Below, piece by piece: positions 18,659 to 28,724 of a stretch of DNA of 64,000 bases (the first letter of the stretch is position 1; the number at the start of each line of letters is the position of its first letter). The stretch comes from Marivirga lumbricoides. GTDB taxonomy: Bacteria > Bacteroidota > Bacteroidia > Cytophagales > Cyclobacteriaceae. The notes below the pieces were generated by a model. The model made no database searches. It saw only the letters and a list, made by a program, of their open reading frames with translations, and was not told where the DNA came from. The stretch is taken from assembly GCF_014636295.1 (NCBI RefSeq), contig NZ_BMEC01000002.1, positions 1 to 64,000 of the forward strand, written 5' to 3'. A program made the position numbers and the translations under genes.

Positions 18659-20507
18659 GCGCTGTATTAGCCAGCTTTTCTTGTTTTGCTAATTCCTGCT
18701 CATGATCAAGGTTAGACTCAGGAGTGCTCGAAAGAGGTACAGTCTGCGGAATATAATCATCAGCAGCACCAGGTTTACTGTAATCATATGGCCATCTGTA
18801 CACTTTAGGAAGCTCACCAGGCCAGTTTCCATGTCCAGGCTCAATTGGTGTAGTCCACTCTAAGGTATTTGATCTCCATGGATTTTGAGGAGCTCGCTTA
18901 CCTCTATACATGCTGTAGAAGAAGTTGAACAAGAATATGAGTTGCGCAGCAACGGTTACAAAGGCTGCAATACTTACAAACATATTTAGATCTGTATAAG
19001 AGCTAAATGCATCGAAATTAGTCCATGAATAATATCTTCTCGGGAAACCGGCAATACCAATATAATGCATTGGGAAGAAGATTAAATAAACTCCTATGAA
19101 GGTCATCCAGAAGTGGATATATCCTAACTTCTCATCCATCATTCTGCCGAACATCTTAGGGAACCAGTGGTATACACCAGCCAATAACCCAAAGATTGAT
19201 AAACTACCCATTACCAGATGAAAGTGAGCTACCACGAAATAAGTATCGTGCAACTGAATATCAATTACTGAGTTACCTAAGAAAATACCCGTTAAACCTC
19301 CTGATATAAAGAAGGACACCAATCCTATTGAGAACAGGGTAGCTGGTGTAAAAATAATGTTACCTTTCCATAGAGTAGTTAAATAGTTAAATACTTTAAC
19401 GGCAGATGGTACGGCAATAATTAATGTTAGGAACATGAACACTGATCCTAAAAATGGGTTCAGGCCTGATACGAACATGTGGTGTGCCCAAACAACGAAC
19501 GAGAGCACAGTAATTCCAAGCATTGAACCAATCATTGCTCTATAGCCGAAAATTGGTTTTCTGGAGTTAGTAGCAATTACCTCAGAGGTAATACCCAATG
19601 CCGGAAGCAATACAATGTACACTTCAGGGTGACCTAAAAACCAAAAAAGGTGTTGATACAAAATAGGGCTACCTCCCATATTAGGTAAAGCCTCACCACC
19701 AATATAAATATCCGAAAGATAGAAAGATGTTCCGAAGCTACGATCTAATACTAAAAGTAAAGCTGCAGCAAATAAAACAGGGAATGATAACAATCCAATT
19801 ACAGCGGTTAAAAAGAAAGACCAAATTGTTAAAGGAAGTCTGGTAAAAGACATTCCTTCAGTTCTTAAATTGATTACTGTTGTTATATAGTTGATACCTC
19901 CCAACAACATAGAAACAATAAAGAAAACCATCGCAACCAACCACATTGTCATCCCTAAACCGGAACCTGCAATTGCCTGAGGCAAAGCACTTAATGGTGG
20001 GTATACAACCCATCCACCGGCAGCCGGGCCAGTCTCAATGAAAATTGAAGACATCATTATGACACTGGAAAGGAAGAAAAACCAATATGACAGCATGTTC
20101 ATAAAACCTGATGCCATATCTCTTGCACCAATCTGGAGTGGGATTAAGTAATTACTAAAAGTACCACTCAAACCAGCAGTTAGTACGAAGAATACCATGA
20201 TAGTACCATGCATAGTAACTAAAGCAAGGTAGAATTCAGGGTCAATCTTGCCAGCCTCTGTTAACCAGCCTCCTAATAGAGGACGTAGCCACTCTAAATT
20301 AGCTTCAGGAAAACCTAATTGGATACGGAAGAGTACAGACATTAACACTCCAACTACTCCCCACACGATACCGGTAACCAAAAATTGTTTACCGATCATC
20401 TTGTGATCCATTGTAAAAATATATTTCGAGATAAAGCTTTGCTCGTGGTCGTGATGTTCATCGTGATGAACCTCGTGACTTATATTCACTTCAGTCGCTG
20501 TTGACAT
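18639..20507 (-). CDS. ctaD: Cytochrome c oxidase subunit I
   Basis: This is the 622-residue catalytic subunit of an aa3-type heme-copper oxidase. It has twelve core membrane helices. The CuB-His and cross-linked Tyr lie in FLGHPEVYIVLLPALG, further CuB ligands in WAHHMFVSG, and the heme a3 and heme a ligands in HDTYFVVAHFHLVMG. The HPEVY motif places it in the A-type class. The N-terminus is rich in His (EVHHDEHHDHEQ), a feature shared by other proteins of this operon. It follows ctaC after 11 bp. Confidence 0.97.
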   Translation of the reverse strand: MSTATEVNISHEVHHDEHHDHEQSFISKYIFTMDHKMIGKQFLVTGIVWGVVGVLMSVLFRIQLGFPEANLEWLRPLLGGWLTEAGKIDPEFYLALVTMHGTIMVFFVLTAGLSGTFSNYLIPLQIGARDMASGFMNMLSYWFFFLSSVIMMSSIFIETGPAAGGWVVYPPLSALPQAIAGSGLGMTMWLVAMVFFIVSMLLGGINYITTVINLRTEGMSFTRLPLTIWSFFLTAVIGLLSFPVLFAAALLLVLDRSFGTSFYLSDIYIGGEALPNMGGSPILYQHLFWFLGHPEVYIVLLPALGITSEVIATNSRKPIFGYRAMIGSMLGITVLSFVVWAHHMFVSGLNPFLGSVFMFLTLIIAVPSAVKVFNYLTTLWKGNIIFTPATLFSIGLVSFFISGGLTGIFLGNSVIDIQLHDTYFVVAHFHLVMGSLSIFGLLAGVYHWFPKMFGRMMDEKLGYIHFWMTFIGVYLIFFPMHYIGIAGFPRRYYSWTNFDAFSSYTDLNMFVSIAAFVTVAAQLIFLFNFFYSMYRGKRAPQNPWRSNTLEWTTPIEPGHGNWPGELPKVYRWPYDYSKPGAADDYIPQTVPLSSTPESNLDHEQELAKQEKLANTAHAKKQF

Positions 20508-20518
20508 AACTTTATTAT

Positions 20519-21574
20519 TTAATTTTGTTTTTCTAACTCTTTGTTACCTAATCCTGTTTTCAACATCGCTAATTCTTTTAGGTCAGCAGGTACTTTAGAT
20601 AAATACTCCGGATTTCTCTGTAAGAATGATTCTTGTTCAGCATACCATTTCTGATATTCATCAGGCTCTAATACAACTAAGTTCTTGGCCATAGAAAAAT
20701 GTCCTCTACCACAAATCTCTGTACAGGCAATTTCATAATTGAATTCAGGGTCATTCAATTCAGCACGCATTTCTTCAGTTGTTTTTGTAGCTGTAAAAGT
20801 GAATGAAGTTGGCATACCAGGTACTGCGTCCATTTTTAATCTGAAATGTGGAGCAAATACACTATGAAGCACATCTCTCGCTCTAATATTAAATGTTACA
20901 GGCTCACCTTTAGGGATTACCATTTCTCTGTAGGTAAAATCATCATAAGAAGCTTTGTCCGCAAAATCGATCCCAAAGGAGTTAGTTGCATCAATGATTC
21001 TGTAATCTGTATTACCTAATTTACCATCATTACCAGGATATCTTATCTCCCAGGCAAACTGGTAGCCCATAATCTCTATATTATTAGTATTCTCCGGAGC
21101 TGGAGCTGTTACATCTGTCCAAACTCTCCAGCCTGTAAATACCAGAATAGCCAATACAATGGCCGGAACAAAAGTCCAGATAACTTCTAATTTATTGTTT
21201 TCCGGATAAAATAGAGCTTTAGATTCCTTTTTGTATTGATACTTCCATGAGAAGTAAAATAAAAGTATTTGTGTCAACACAAATACAATTCCCGTTACAG
21301 CCATAGTAGTCCAGAACATGAACTCATACTGACTTCCATGCTCTGAGGCAACAGGTAAATTATAATTTTTAAATTCCTTAAATGAATACCAAAAGAATAA
21401 GAAACCCATTCCTACTAAAAAAAGCATAAACAAGGCCCCATTAATTTTATTGGAACCTGATACAATCTTATTGGAATTTCCTTTGGCAACACTGATAAGC
21501 GATGATATCCTGAAAATCAGGAATAATATCGCTAATAAAAGCACTACACCTAAAATGATAGCTAAATTAAACAT
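20519..21574 (-). CDS. ctaC: Cytochrome c oxidase subunit II
   Basis: The 351-residue subunit carries the CuA site: CTEICGRGHFSM supplies the Cys pair, Glu, His and Met ligands, and the first His lies in DVLHSVFAPHFRLKMDAVPG. It has an extra N-terminal membrane helix (AIILGVVLLLAILFLIF) before the two usual ones. No cytochrome c domain is fused, so electrons must come from a separate cytochrome such as ActE or ActA. It lies 22 bp after actF in the same operon. Confidence 0.95.
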   Translation of the reverse strand: MFNLAIILGVVLLLAILFLIFRISSLISVAKGNSNKIVSGSNKINGALFMLFLVGMGFLFFWYSFKEFKNYNLPVASEHGSQYEFMFWTTMAVTGIVFVLTQILLFYFSWKYQYKKESKALFYPENNKLEVIWTFVPAIVLAILVFTGWRVWTDVTAPAPENTNNIEIMGYQFAWEIRYPGNDGKLGNTDYRIIDATNSFGIDFADKASYDDFTYREMVIPKGEPVTFNIRARDVLHSVFAPHFRLKMDAVPGMPTSFTFTATKTTEEMRAELNDPEFNYEIACTEICGRGHFSMAKNLVVLEPDEYQKWYAEQESFLQRNPEYLSKVPADLKELAMLKTGLGNKELEKQN

Positions 21575-21596
21575 ATACTATTGATTAACTTTTTAA

Positions 21597-22979
21597 TTAA
21601 AATACATGATGATGTTTTGCCTCTTCAATCATTGGATGGTTTTTAGCAACCAATGGTATTTTAGATAGGCTTCTTAGAGCCACGAATAAAAAGGCTGCAC
21701 CAAAAATCAATGCCATTCCTATTTCCAAGAATCCAAAACCTCCATCCTCTTTCATTACTCCAGGGGTAATCATAAGGTAAAAATCAAACCAGTGACCTAT
21801 TAAAACGATAATAGTTACGATCTTCAGGAATACGGTATGCCTTTTAGAATCCCTTGGCATGAAAACCAGAAAAGGGAAGAAAAAGTTTAATATTAAATTA
21901 ACAAAAAACACCTTACTATAATGATCACTTGAAAGCCTTTCTATAAAATAAATGGTTTCTTCAGGCATGTTAGAATAATAGATCAACATGAACTGTGAAA
22001 ACCAGATATAAGTCCAGAAAATAGAGAAGGCAAAAACAAATTTACCTAAATCATGAAGCACCCCGGTAGTAACAATTTTCAGGTATCCGTTTTCTTTTAA
22101 AATAACTGTTACTAATGTAATTGCAGCCAAAGCAGTAACCCACCAGCTGGCAAAAACATACCAACCAAACATTGTGGAGAACCAGTGTGTATCAATAGAT
22201 AAAATCCAATCCCAAGCTGCGGTAGAAGATGTTACAGCAAAGAAAACAATGAATATTGCTGATAAAGCTCTCAATCTAAAGAAATAATCCTGACCACCTT
22301 TCAAATCTTCCTCCAAAGATTTCTTTCTTATAAAACGGAACATCAAGTACCATACAGCAAAATAAACGATCATTCTACCAATAAAGAAAGGAGTATTCAA
22401 ATATCCACGTTTACCCGCAATAATTTCGTCATAAGCGTCTGTACCTTCTACATATAAATAATCATGCGTCCAGTGAAAGATATCATGACCACCTAATAAA
22501 AATATTAACAATGTTAAAGCACCTCCGATAGGAAGCCAACTACTAAAAGACATTGGTATTCTAATAAGAGAAGCTGACCAACCTGCCTGTGAAACGTATT
22601 GAATAGCAACAAAGAATACACCAAGTAAAGCCAGACCTACAAAGTACATGTTGTTAATCCAAAGGTTAGCGTAAATTCTCTTTAACCAGGAAGCATGCTC
22701 TTCACCATGTTCAGCTCCGGCATGTTCTCCTTCGCCATGCTCCGGCTCTCCAAAATGCTTTTGGTCTATATCTTCCGTAGCATGTGCATCTTCAAGGTCA
22801 TCTGCCACTACCGGCAAATTATCCATCGTATCTTCAGTTTGATGGCCAGATTGCTCTGAATGTCCTGAATCACTAGCGGTAAAAAATATGCCTAATCCTA
22901 ATAATACTACACCTACAATTGCAATAATAGAAATAGTCTTTTTTGCTTTTGATGTAAATTGAAATTGTTCTTCAGCCAT
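21597..22979 (-). CDS. actF: Alternative complex III subunit ActF
   Basis: The 460-residue polytopic protein (about ten helices) is the second NrfD-like, quinol-binding type membrane subunit of alternative complex III. Identification rests on the operon position after actE and on segments such as ASWWVTALAAITLVT and FSIFWTYIWFSQFMLIYYSN. A 60-residue extracytoplasmic region after the first helix is very rich in His, Glu and Asp (EHGEGEHAGAEHGEEHA). It could bind metals, though that is inference. Confidence 0.92.
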   Translation of the reverse strand: MAEEQFQFTSKAKKTISIIAIVGVVLLGLGIFFTASDSGHSEQSGHQTEDTMDNLPVVADDLEDAHATEDIDQKHFGEPEHGEGEHAGAEHGEEHASWLKRIYANLWINNMYFVGLALLGVFFVAIQYVSQAGWSASLIRIPMSFSSWLPIGGALTLLIFLLGGHDIFHWTHDYLYVEGTDAYDEIIAGKRGYLNTPFFIGRMIVYFAVWYLMFRFIRKKSLEEDLKGGQDYFFRLRALSAIFIVFFAVTSSTAAWDWILSIDTHWFSTMFGWYVFASWWVTALAAITLVTVILKENGYLKIVTTGVLHDLGKFVFAFSIFWTYIWFSQFMLIYYSNMPEETIYFIERLSSDHYSKVFFVNLILNFFFPFLVFMPRDSKRHTVFLKIVTIIVLIGHWFDFYLMITPGVMKEDGGFGFLEIGMALIFGAAFLFVALRSLSKIPLVAKNHPMIEEAKHHHVF

Positions 22980-23008
22980 GATATATTATCTTATAAACTG
23001 TTGCTACT

Positions 23009-23647
23009 TTATTGTTTTTGTAAGGTTTGCACAAATCGAACGATTTTCCATCTGTCTTCAGGTTGTACCTGAGAACCATGTGCACCCATTCTACCTTTTC
23101 CATGAGTTATTACATGGAAAATATGTCCTCCTGATACCTGTGATACTCTCCCTGCACTGTAAGAAGGAACACCTTTAAAGACTACTCCTACTTTAGCGGT
23201 TTCATCAGCAGATCCACCACCATTTGCTCCATGACAATGCTGACAATATTTGGAATACAAAACTTTTCCTTCTGCAATTACCTCGTCTGAAGCAGGAAAT
23301 GGATTTTCAAGTATTCTTGAAGCCAAATCTAAACTATCCTTTGGCAGCCTGTAGGGTAACATGCCACTTCCTGAACGAGGAACTGTATTTGCAGCAGGCT
23401 CTCTCATGTTCATTTCAAAAGGATTATTAGGATTAGAGCTGTAGTACTCACCATATATATCATCATCTGAAGAAACCCATTCACCAGCATCTTTATTTGT
23501 AATCTGGATTAATGGTTCATATGAAACTGCATGGTACATATTGGGAGCATATTCTGTTCCTGTGTCATCCTTTCCGGCATCACAAGAGACCAACATAATG
23601 GCCAATACAGGAATTGAAAATATTTTATAGTTATTGAATTTTAACAT
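23009..23647 (-). CDS. actE: Alternative complex III cytochrome c subunit ActE
   Basis: This 212-residue lipoprotein has a lipobox LVSC with Cys22 and one heme-attachment motif, CQHCH, in the C-terminal half. A Met in KGRMGAHGSQ is a likely sixth heme ligand. It is the mono-heme electron carrier subunit of alternative complex III, anchored by lipid on the periplasmic side, and probably hands electrons toward the oxidase CuA site. It sits 14 bp after actD. Confidence 0.93.
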   Translation of the reverse strand: MLKFNNYKIFSIPVLAIMLVSCDAGKDDTGTEYAPNMYHAVSYEPLIQITNKDAGEWVSSDDDIYGEYYSSNPNNPFEMNMREPAANTVPRSGSGMLPYRLPKDSLDLASRILENPFPASDEVIAEGKVLYSKYCQHCHGANGGGSADETAKVGVVFKGVPSYSAGRVSQVSGGHIFHVITHGKGRMGAHGSQVQPEDRWKIVRFVQTLQKQ

Positions 23648-23661
23648 TTTGCTTGATTCAA

Positions 23662-24189
23662 TTAAAAGTTTTTTTCATTCACTTCAGAAGCACCGGATTC
23701 CATTAGCAAGGTGCTTAGTTCTTGAGTATTTTTACTGTTTTTAGCTAAATCAATAGCCATTACATGCTTATCATCAGTACTTCTGATATCGTAAGTTTTT
23801 GGCTTACCATAAGGCTTTAAATTGCTAATGATAAAGAAAGTAGCCACCATACCTAAAGCAGCCAGAAGTACAGTTACTTCGAATGCAACTGGTATAAATG
23901 AAGGAATTGCAATATGATCCTTTCCTCCTATAATCATCGGCCAGTCAATACCCATCATATAGATCATCATAAGAAAAGCTAAAGAGGTACCTATAAGTCC
24001 GAAAATAAAAGCTGCAATTGAAATTCTTGACCTTTTATATCCTAACTCTTCATCCAATCCATGAACAGGATAAGGAGTATAACACTCATCTATTTTAACA
24101 TCGTTGCCACGAATCTTTTTAACAGCACTTAATAAAATGCTTTCGTCATCAAAAATTCCTACGATAAATTTTTTACCGCTTTCCATCAT
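23662..24189 (-). CDS. actD: Alternative complex III subunit ActD (DUF3341)
   Basis: The 175-residue protein has the DUF3341 pattern: an N-terminal domain (GIFDDESILLSAVKKIR, CYTPYPVHGLDE) and two membrane helices. It contains no cofactor motif and is a structural subunit of the complex. Its start overlaps the last base of actC, so the two are translationally coupled. Confidence 0.93.
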   Translation of the reverse strand: MMESGKKFIVGIFDDESILLSAVKKIRGNDVKIDECYTPYPVHGLDEELGYKRSRISIAAFIFGLIGTSLAFLMMIYMMGIDWPMIIGGKDHIAIPSFIPVAFEVTVLLAALGMVATFFIISNLKPYGKPKTYDIRSTDDKHVMAIDLAKNSKNTQELSTLLMESGASEVNEKNF

Positions 24190-25562
24190 TATTTCTTATT
24201 TACAATTTCACCAGAACTAGTTTTCAATACAGACTTCACTTCGGCCATGTTAATTACAGGGAAAAACTTAGCAAAAGAGAAGAATAAGGTAAAGAATAAA
24301 CCAAAACTAAAAAGATAGATACCCATATCGTAGATAGTTGGGCTAAACATTGCCCAGCTTGACGGTAGGTAATCCCTGTGCAAAGAAGTCACAATAATTA
24401 CGAATCGCTCAAACCACATACCTATGTTTACCACTATAGACAAAGCAAAAGTTGCATATAGATTGGTTCTGATCTTTTTAAACCAGAATAGCTGAGGGGA
24501 TATAACGTTACAAGTCATCATAGACCAGTAAGCCCACCAATAAGGACCAGTTGCTCTGTTAAGGAATGCATACTGCTCATACTGAACACCTGAATACCAC
24601 GCCATGAATAACTCGGTAATGTAGGCCACACCCACAATAGAACCGGTGATCATGATAATGATGTTCATTAACTCAATATGATTGATAGTAATATAATCTT
24701 CAAGCTTATAAACTTTTCTGGTAACCAACATCAAGGTTAGCACCATCGCAAAACCTGAGAAGATAGCACCAGCCACAAAATAAGGAGGGAAGATAGTTGT
24801 ATGCCATCCTGGAATTACTGATGTGGCAAAGTCAAAGGATACAATGGTGTGAACTGAAAGTACCAATGGCGTAGCTAAACCTGCTAATACTAAAGATACT
24901 GTTTCATAACGCTGCCATGTTTTTGCAGCACCATCCCAGCCGAAACTTAATGCGCCATAAATAGCTTTTGATATTTTATTAGTTGCTCTGTCTCTGATAG
25001 TAGCAAAATCAGGAATTAAACCAATATACCAGAAAACCAGTGAAACAGTAAAATAGGTACTGATAGCAAAGAAATCCCAAAGTAACGGAGAGTGGAAGTT
25101 AACCCATAGTGAACCCCATGTATTTGGAATTGGAACGAACCAGTAAAAACTTAACCAAGGCCTTCCTGTATGAATTAACGGGAATAACAAAGCACATATT
25201 ACTGCAAATATTGTCATCGCCTCGGCAGCTCTGTTAATGGACGTTCTCCACTTCTGACGGAATAACAACAATACTGCGGAAATCAAAGTACCTGCGTGAC
25301 CGATACCTACCCACCAAACGAAGTTGGTAATATCCCAGGCCCATCCTACAGTTTTATTTAATCCCCACATGCCGATACCATCCCAAAGGGTAATGGCTAA
25401 AGCATAACCTCCAACAAATAAAGCCCCAAGGGAGATGGCCATAGCCCCCATCCATTTTGGGTTAGGCTTTGCTTCCACATGCCTACAAATATCATGAGAT
25501 ACATCATGATAAGTCTTATTTCCTGTTACTAGTACCTCTCTTACAGGTGAAGTGACATCCAT
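24189..25562 (-). CDS. actC: Alternative complex III subunit ActC (NrfD-like)
   Basis: The 457-residue NrfD/PsrC-type membrane subunit has about ten helices and binds the quinol that feeds the complex. Conserved stretches include [26 protein letters not shown] and [19 protein letters not shown]. It follows the iron-sulfur subunit actB after 18 bp. In known structures of alternative complex III this subunit faces ActB and forms the quinol pocket. Confidence 0.95.
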   Translation of the reverse strand: MDVTSPVREVLVTGNKTYHDVSHDICRHVEAKPNPKWMGAMAISLGALFVGGYALAITLWDGIGMWGLNKTVGWAWDITNFVWWVGIGHAGTLISAVLLLFRQKWRTSINRAAEAMTIFAVICALLFPLIHTGRPWLSFYWFVPIPNTWGSLWVNFHSPLLWDFFAISTYFTVSLVFWYIGLIPDFATIRDRATNKISKAIYGALSFGWDGAAKTWQRYETVSLVLAGLATPLVLSVHTIVSFDFATSVIPGWHTTIFPPYFVAGAIFSGFAMVLTLMLVTRKVYKLEDYITINHIELMNIIIMITGSIVGVAYITELFMAWYSGVQYEQYAFLNRATGPYWWAYWSMMTCNVISPQLFWFKKIRTNLYATFALSIVVNIGMWFERFVIIVTSLHRDYLPSSWAMFSPTIYDMGIYLFSFGLFFTLFFSFAKFFPVINMAEVKSVLKTSSGEIVNKK

Positions 25563-25580
25563 ATTGCTATCGTTAATTAA

Positions 25581-28500
25581 TTAAGCTTCGTTATTTACTT
25601 TATCTTTATTTCTGATCTTGGTCATGTACCAAACATTTGGTGCAACTCTAAGCTCTTCCAATACATGGTAAGCTCTTTCGTTATTCACCTCTTTGATTGG
25701 CTCATCATCATGATTCTTCAATTTCAGATATTGAGAAATTGAGGAATCAGGATTATTTAAGTCTCCGAAAATAATGGCATCAGAAGGACAAGCACTTGCA
25801 CATGCAGTAGTAGCATCCTTATCTTCCATTTTTCTCTTTTCCTTTTTAGCTTGTAGTTTACCAGCCTGAATTCTCTGAACACACATTGAGCATTTCTCCA
25901 TTACACCACGAGAACGTACTGTAACATCAGGGTTCAATACCATTTTACCCAAGGTATTATTCATTGAAGTATTCTTGTCAAACTTGCTATTGTCATGGTA
26001 TTTAAACCAGTTGAAACGTCTTACTTTATAAGGGCAGTTATTTGCACAATACCTTGTACCAACACATCTGTTGTAAGTCATTTGGTTTAAACCTTCTGAA
26101 CTATGCGTAGTAGCTGCAACAGGACAAACTGTCTCGCAAGGAGCATTATTACAATGCTGACACATCATTGGCTGGAATACCACTTCAGGATTCTCTGCAG
26201 CTTTTTCCAAACCTTCATGATCACTTACATCAGCATTAGAGCTATAGTATCTGTCAATACGCATCCACTGCATATCTCTTCTCATAGCTACTTCAGCCTT
26301 CCCTACTACCGGAATATTGTTTTCTGACTGGCAGGCTACTGTACATGCTGCACAACCTGTACATGAATTAAGGTCTATTGCAAGCCCCCAGTGATGGTTA
26401 TTGTATTTATGACCATTCCAAAGTGTTAATTTAGAAGGTGATACTTTACCTTTACTTGTTGCAATCTGAGGCTGAAAGTCTCTATGCCAACCTTTCTTCT
26501 TATAATCAGAAAGTAATGCTTCCTGAATTACAGTCTCACGCCCCATAAAGGTTTGGTGAGTTTGTGTTTGAGCTAATTGATACTCAGCTCCTTTTCCATC
26601 TATTGAAACACCTTTTGTTAAAGAATAAGATTTAACTCCATTCACAGTAGCAACAAAAGGATAAGCATCAACACCTATATCATTTCCTACTTTACCTGCT
26701 TTTTTTCTACCGTAACCTAAAGCTATACCAATAGTGCCTTCGGCCTGTCCTGGTTGAACTAATGCAGGAATTTCAATAGTCTGTCCGTTAATGGTAACAG
26801 TAATTACTGAAGTCTTACCTTCAAACATTTTAATTCCCAATTCATTCGCCATTTTTTGCGAAATGGAAGCATAGTTCTCCCATGTTGCTTTAGAAATAGG
26901 ATCCGGTAATTCCTGCAACCATGGATTATTAGAATGGAAACCTGTTCCTATTGAAACTTTAGTATAAAGTGACAATTCCATTCCATTATTGGTGGCAGTA
27001 TAATTTTTATTGATTCTGGAAGCACTACTTGCTAAATCAGCTGTATTCATGCTTATTTCAGAGGCTTCACCAGAAACTGATAAAACGCCATTATATAAAG
27101 TTCTGTCCCAGAAAATATCAAATGTAGGTTCCTGAGAAGCAAAGTAACTGCTTTCCCAGTTGCTTCTTAGAAAATCATAATATGCTACCTGACTTCCGCT
27201 CCATTTAAGGAAACTATCCTGGGCCTGTCTGGTTTTAAACAAAGGAGAGATTGTAGGTTGTACTAAGCTAAGCTCACCTTGTTTAGGCTCTGCATCGTTC
27301 CATGACTCAAGGAAATGGTGATCAGGAGCCACATATTTCACTAAGCTTGTAGTCTCATCATTTCTATCGGATGTGGAAACGGTAAGAGCAATTTTAGTTA
27401 GTGCTTTTTCTAATTCAACACCCATACCGGAATCATAAACCGGATTAGAATTGTAGAAGATAACAGCATCAATATTTCCAGCATTTGCTTCTTTTATGAA
27501 GTTGCTGAACTGCTCATCGTTGCCTTTCTTAAAATAAGCTACTTTGTTTAGGTTAATGGTAGTACCATAATTTCCTAGCATGTTATTGATTCCATTAACC
27601 AGAATCTGAACATCCGCATCATTAGAACCAGAAACTACCAAGGATTTTCCTCTTGTAGCTACTAAATCCTTAGCTGCTTTAGCCATATGGTTAAATTCAA
27701 ACTTAGTGGTGCTAATACCTGAATTACCGGTTAATTTGGCAACTTCATTATAAAGAGCAGCTACAGCTAAACCTTCCTGAGAAGGTTTTATTGGAGTTCT
27801 ATAGTCAGCGTTTGCACCTGATAGAGATAAGTTTGTTTCAAATTGATAATGCCGAGACATTGTTTTGTCTTCGCTGGAAACCTTTCTTGTTCTACTATAT
27901 TGTTTGGTAAATTCTATTGGCGATAGCCATGTTCCGAGAAAATCTGCACCAAAGCTTACTATTACGTTCGCGCGGCTGAAGTCATAGGAAGGAATGCCAC
28001 TAACTCCAAATGAAGATTCATTTGCTTTAATAATCCCGTAAGCAGATACAGCATCGTACATCACGTGCTCCGTATTACCAAATTTTTCAGCAAATTGATT
28101 AATTACTTTTAAAGTAGAGGGGCTGTTTTCAGTATTAGAAATAATTCTTATCTGCCCGCCACTAGCACTAATATTATTAAGTTGGTTGATGATATCTTTA
28201 TCAATATCTTCCCAGTTTGCTGCTTTACCACCTTTCAAAGGACCGACTAATCTTTCCTGATCATAAAGAGATAAAACCGAAGCTTCAACCTGAGCGCTTA
28301 CACCACCCTGAGTAATAGGAGATTGCTTATTACCTTCTATTTTGATAGGTCTACCCTCTCGTGTTTTTACCACAATACTGGCATAATCCCCACCAGTTGA
28401 ATAAGTAGAAGCATAATAATTAGCTATGCCCGGATCAACATCTACAGGTTTATTAAGGTAAGGAATGGCTTTTCTTACTGGTGCTTCACAAGCTGCTAAA

Positions 28501-28688
28501 GAAGCTGCTGCGATACCAAAGCCCATCATTTTTAAGAAATCCCTTCTTGAAGTGCCACCATTATCATTTTCCTTGTTGGAATTTACTGGTAGATACTCCG
28601 GAAATTCTTTGTCTGCATTTTTAACAAATGAAGGATCATTTGTTAATTGCTCTGTTCCTTTCCAATATGTTTTTTGATGATTACTCAT
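25581..28688 (-). CDS. actB: Alternative complex III subunit ActB (Fe-S, molybdopterin-like)
   Basis: The 1035-residue subunit fuses a molybdopterin-oxidoreductase-like domain, which in this family binds no molybdenum, to a ferredoxin-like domain with four cysteine clusters (CTGCAACTVAC, CQHCNNAPCETVC, CVGTRYCANNC, CSMC...CASAC). An internal Tat motif SRRDFLK at residues 47-53 is followed by a short hydrophobic stretch and a lipobox-like LAAC with Cys67. This is the TAT-variant signal known for this family. The protein works on the periplasmic face and relays electrons from quinol to the ActA/ActE hemes. Confidence 0.96.
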   Translation of the reverse strand: MSNHQKTYWKGTEQLTNDPSFVKNADKEFPEYLPVNSNKENDNGGTSRRDFLKMMGFGIAAASLAACEAPVRKAIPYLNKPVDVDPGIANYYASTYSTGGDYASIVVKTREGRPIKIEGNKQSPITQGGVSAQVEASVLSLYDQERLVGPLKGGKAANWEDIDKDIINQLNNISASGGQIRIISNTENSPSTLKVINQFAEKFGNTEHVMYDAVSAYGIIKANESSFGVSGIPSYDFSRANVIVSFGADFLGTWLSPIEFTKQYSRTRKVSSEDKTMSRHYQFETNLSLSGANADYRTPIKPSQEGLAVAALYNEVAKLTGNSGISTTKFEFNHMAKAAKDLVATRGKSLVVSGSNDADVQILVNGINNMLGNYGTTINLNKVAYFKKGNDEQFSNFIKEANAGNIDAVIFYNSNPVYDSGMGVELEKALTKIALTVSTSDRNDETTSLVKYVAPDHHFLESWNDAEPKQGELSLVQPTISPLFKTRQAQDSFLKWSGSQVAYYDFLRSNWESSYFASQEPTFDIFWDRTLYNGVLSVSGEASEISMNTADLASSASRINKNYTATNNGMELSLYTKVSIGTGFHSNNPWLQELPDPISKATWENYASISQKMANELGIKMFEGKTSVITVTINGQTIEIPALVQPGQAEGTIGIALGYGRKKAGKVGNDIGVDAYPFVATVNGVKSYSLTKGVSIDGKGAEYQLAQTQTHQTFMGRETVIQEALLSDYKKKGWHRDFQPQIATSKGKVSPSKLTLWNGHKYNNHHWGLAIDLNSCTGCAACTVACQSENNIPVVGKAEVAMRRDMQWMRIDRYYSSNADVSDHEGLEKAAENPEVVFQPMMCQHCNNAPCETVCPVAATTHSSEGLNQMTYNRCVGTRYCANNCPYKVRRFNWFKYHDNSKFDKNTSMNNTLGKMVLNPDVTVRSRGVMEKCSMCVQRIQAGKLQAKKEKRKMEDKDATTACASACPSDAIIFGDLNNPDSSISQYLKLKNHDDEPIKEVNNERAYHVLEELRVAPNVWYMTKIRNKDKVNNEA

Positions 28689-28724
28689 ATCTATGATTAA
28701 TGAAATCGATTTTAACTTTCTAAA

